The notes below the pieces were generated by a model, which ran no database searches, was not told where the DNA came from, and worked only from the letters and a program-made list of their open reading frames with translations. A stretch of 23,314 nt of DNA from Nitrospinaceae bacterium UBA3496 (GTDB lineage: Bacteria; UBA8248). Of the stretch, positions 22,963 to 23,314 are shown piece after piece; positions within the stretch are counted from its first letter, which is position 1, and every line of letters begins with the position of its first letter. The translations under genes were made by a program, and so were the position numbers. The stretch covers positions 36,003 to 59,316 of the forward strand of contig DFQF01000050.1 of NCBI GenBank assembly GCA_002377645.1, read 5' to 3'.

Positions 22963-23314
22963 AGTACGAAATCCTGAAGGATATCACAGAAAACAGACCC
23001 AAATTTATACCTGGAACATCTGAAAAACTAGATGCAGTTTCCGCTGCTCCGGATAACCATATTGTATTATTTGAGAATGAACTTCTAAGGGTAATTAAAG
23101 TAATCGTGAGGCCAGGTGAAATGGAAAATCTCCATACACATAAATTTCCTTGCATTTTTCAAATAAATAATCTTGTCAAGACAGAATACCATGATGAAAA
23201 AGGAAACATTATACCCAGAACCGGAAAAGGCTACTCTGGGATGATGATATACGTGGAACCCGAAGGAATACATCAAGTGAAAAATGTAGACAAAGAATCC
23301 ATGGAAGGAATTCG
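22959..23314 (+). CDS. Cupin-domain protein, N-terminal part (cut by window edge)
   Basis: The first 118 codons of a gene run off the right edge. The ATG overlaps the stop of the M24-fold gene (ATGA), so it is translationally coupled to it. The protein has a small beta-barrel cupin: VIVRPGEMENLHTHKFP with the metal-ligand pair His-x-His (residues 58 and 60) and GIHQVKN with a further candidate His ligand near residue 105. Such single-domain cupins can be dioxygenases, isomerases, lyases or binding proteins. The sequence does not resemble a well-known DMSP lyase cupin closely enough to name it. Partnered with the M24-fold protein, it likely acts on the same substrate. Confidence 0.8.
   Translation, partial: MKYEILKDITENRPKFIPGTSEKLDAVSAAPDNHIVLFENELLRVIKVIVRPGEMENLHTHKFPCIFQINNLVKTEYHDEKGNIIPRTGKGYSGMMIYVEPEGIHQVKNVDKESMEGI

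Noticed and set aside
22959..23314. Identification of the M24-cupin pair as DMSP lyases (DddP with a DddQ/L/W-type cupin)
   Set aside because: The M24-fold protein lacks the Asp/Asp/Glu metal ligands that DddP keeps, and the cupin has the generic HTH/H motif without features I can tie to DMSP lyases.

Overview
The window is AT-rich bacterial chromosome with about 19 complete protein genes, partial genes at both edges, and no rRNA, tRNA, CRISPR array or insertion sequence that I can recognise. It looks like the genome of a free-living heterotroph. The gene families (a three-gene E1-alpha/E1-beta/E2 2-oxoacid dehydrogenase, a miaB-bifunctional nuclease pair, a 90-residue HU) and the frequent TTG/GTG starts with clear Shine-Dalgarno sites do not fix the phylum. 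A deltaproteobacteria-grade or spirochaete-like lineage is my guess and no more than that.

Layout. (1) 1-2222, minus strand: the conserved rimP-nusA-infB translation/transcription operon, with infB cut by the left edge. Its short leader holds a good promoter, a terminator-like hairpin with a central mismatch and U-tract, and a possible 19-codon leader ORF that stops two bases before rimP. (2) 2313-5602, plus strand: a pyruvate/acetoin-type dehydrogenase operon (E1-alpha, E1-beta, E2) without an E3 gene nearby. (3) 5656-8206, minus strand: a small metabolic group (secreted dienelactone-hydrolase-like protein, zinc alcohol dehydrogenase, flavin-reductase-like protein). (4) 8238-13019, minus strand: a tightly packed housekeeping run, miaB, bifunctional nuclease, histidine phosphatase and UvrD/PcrA-type helicase. 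(5) 13143-14162, plus strand: an orphan protein that looks like a decayed or repurposed 2-oxoacid:ferredoxin oxidoreductase gamma subunit, then HU with an inverted repeat over its promoter. (6) 14206-15868, minus strand: a metallo-beta-lactamase-fold hydrolase overlapping a protein whose His/Asp/Glu spacing resembles zinc-dependent phospholipase C. (7) 16034-23314: an accessory catabolic-looking region with a Gfo/Idh/MocA oxidoreductase, a beta-hydroxyacid dehydrogenase and a secreted amidohydrolase in one operon, two divergent MFS transporters separated by about 50 bases with a palindrome between them, then an M24-fold protein that has lost three of its five metal ligands and is translationally coupled to a cupin cut by the right edge.

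How they may work together: regions 1 and 4 are core information processing. Region 2 feeds acyl-CoA into central metabolism. Region 7 looks like uptake and stepwise oxidation or hydrolysis of an unidentified small organic substrate. The most distinctive items are the rimP-nusA leader, the POR-gamma-like orphan, the PLC-like/MBL pair, and the M24 pseudo-peptidase with its cupin partner. These are inferences from sequence reading; no search was run.
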